Shown here: positions 63,489 through 64,000 of the stretch, one piece after another | Numbering within the stretch: position 1 is the stretch's first letter | Layout of the letters: each line of letters starts with the position of its first letter | Assembly (NCBI RefSeq): GCF_021535045.1 | Contig: NZ_CP091056.1 | Span: 1,240,001 to 1,304,000, forward strand | DNA: 64,000 bases | Direction: 5' to 3' | Source of the DNA: Ornithinimicrobium sp. INDO-MA30-4 | GTDB lineage: Bacteria; Actinomycetota; Actinomycetes; Actinomycetales; Dermatophilaceae | The notes under the pieces: generated by a model | The model's input: only the letters and a program-made list of their open reading frames with translations | What the model was told of the DNA's origin: nothing | The model's database searches: none | Made by a program: the position numbers and the translations under genes

Positions 63489-64000
63489 CTACATGGCGGC
63501 CGAGTTCATGTCCGGGGTCGGCCGCGAGAAGCCACGGGTGATGACCAGCAGGTACGTCAACCCCAGCAAGAGCCAGATGGCGCCCACCGTCAGGGCCCGA
63601 CCATCAAGTTGAGTGAGCAGGTAGAGATCCACGACCGCGCCAATGATCGGAAAGATCAGATAGCGCACCTTGCTTAGCGAACTGTCGCGGTGCTTGAAGG
63701 AAAGCCACCACTGCAATGTTGACCAGGGTAAATGCAGTGAAGGCACCAAAGTTGATGAAGGACGTGGACGTGGTGACGTCGAGGAAGATCGCGCCGAGTC
63801 CGATAACACCGCAGAGCACGATGTTGAACACCGGCGTGCGGAAACGCTCAGAGAGCCGACCGAAAAGCCCTTCGGCAAGACACCGTCACGCCCCATGGCG
63901 TACATCAGCCGTGCTGCACTTGCCTGGGCGGCCAGGCCGGAAGTGAACTGGCCAATGATCAAGCCGGCTAGGAAGATCGCGCCAAAGAACGCCCCGCCGA
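63489..64000 (-). CDS. APC-family amino acid permease, C-terminal part (window edge; frameshifted)
   Basis: C-terminal third of an amino acid-polyamine-organocation transporter; the start lies beyond the window. SGLAAQASAARLMYAMGRDG and VLPK are a well-known APC signature. After a break near 63868 comes FRTPVFNIVLCGVIGLGAIF, a helix pair with SFINFGAFTAFTLVNIAVVA, then a second break near 63700 and the final helices (YLIFPIIGAVVDLYLLTQLD, VGAIWLLLGLTYLLVITRGF). It ends SRPTPDMNSAAM. At least six helices are seen. The substrate is unknown; relatives of this shape move basic or neutral amino acids or polyamines. Confidence 0.85.
   Translation of the reverse strand, partial: GGAFFGAIFLAGLIIGQFTSGLAAQASAARLMYAMGRDGVLPKGFSVGSLSVSARRCSTSCSAVLSDSARSSSTSPRPRPSSTLVPSLHLPWSTLQWWLSFKHRDSSLSKVRYLIFPIIGAVVDLYLLTQLDGRALTVGAIWLLLGLTYLLVITRGFSRPTPDMNSAAM

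Overview
The window looks like a chromosomal segment of a high-GC Actinomycetota bacterium, most likely of the order Micrococcales. Pointers are a WhiB regulator, MurT/GatD, a GuaB3-type paralogue beside guaB, a DUF3017 protein after folD, a PerM/DUF6350 membrane protein between sucD and purN, a monomeric isocitrate dehydrogenase, and groESL with CIRCE operators and a His-rich GroEL tail. I see no rRNA, tRNA, CRISPR array, insertion sequence or prophage. No gene-free stretch exceeds about 220 bases. Genus cannot be decided from sequence alone.

The dominant feature is damage. About 38 of some 61 genes are broken by frameshifts. At almost every junction I inspected, the frame is restored by adding one base to a short G or C run (sometimes A). 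That points to homopolymer under-calling in the assembly, not to gene decay. Broken genes are therefore given as one feature from inferred start to inferred stop, with approximate break positions.

Layout. 1-2.1 kb: a SpoIIM-like fragment, an RDD protein and adenosine deaminase. 2.2-11.3 kb: nucleoside uptake and salvage (deoC, deoA, cdd, and a BMP-type ABC transporter with two permeases, a double ATPase and a lipoprotein) plus SdpI and an unknown protein. 11.4-17.1 kb: M20 amidohydrolase, acyl-CoA mutase large subunit, NhaC antiporter, pyrD. 17.1-23.6 kb: manC with a mannosyltransferase-like GT4, a 2H phosphoesterase, exonuclease III, an S10 peptidase, an AlkD-like protein and a PPOX protein. 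23.8-35.6 kb: central carbon and purine genes (icd, mdh, DUF3017, folD, DMT transporter, purH, purN, perM, sucD, sucC) and the B12-binding mutase subunit. 35.8-45.7 kb: M23 peptidase, pcrA, GNAT, membrane proteins, an HhH-like orphan, NUDIX, GT4, PIG-L and a YbhN-like protein. 45.7-54.8 kb: murT-gatD, guaA, DUF3817, SURF1, a YncE-like lipoprotein, a pentapeptide protein, guaB3 and guaB, all on the minus strand. 54.9-64 kb: whiB, groEL/groES, a phospholipase D-like protein, a THUMP-like methyltransferase, Trk potassium uptake, a lipoprotein and a partial APC permease.

Connections. Imported nucleosides can be deaminated (add, cdd), phosphorolysed (deoA) and drained to glycolysis (deoC). The two mutase subunits lie about 21 kb apart; the B12 subunit sits beside sucCD, which would use succinyl-CoA if the mutase makes it. 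purN/purH, guaB and guaA cover late purine synthesis. The regulatory highlight is a pair of CIRCE operators around a good promoter upstream of groES. I found no clearly new multi-gene system. The most unusual protein-level signals are an in-frame MurT-GatD fusion lacking the MurT zinc-ribbon cysteines and a small helix-hairpin-helix-like orphan at 40.7-41.4 kb.
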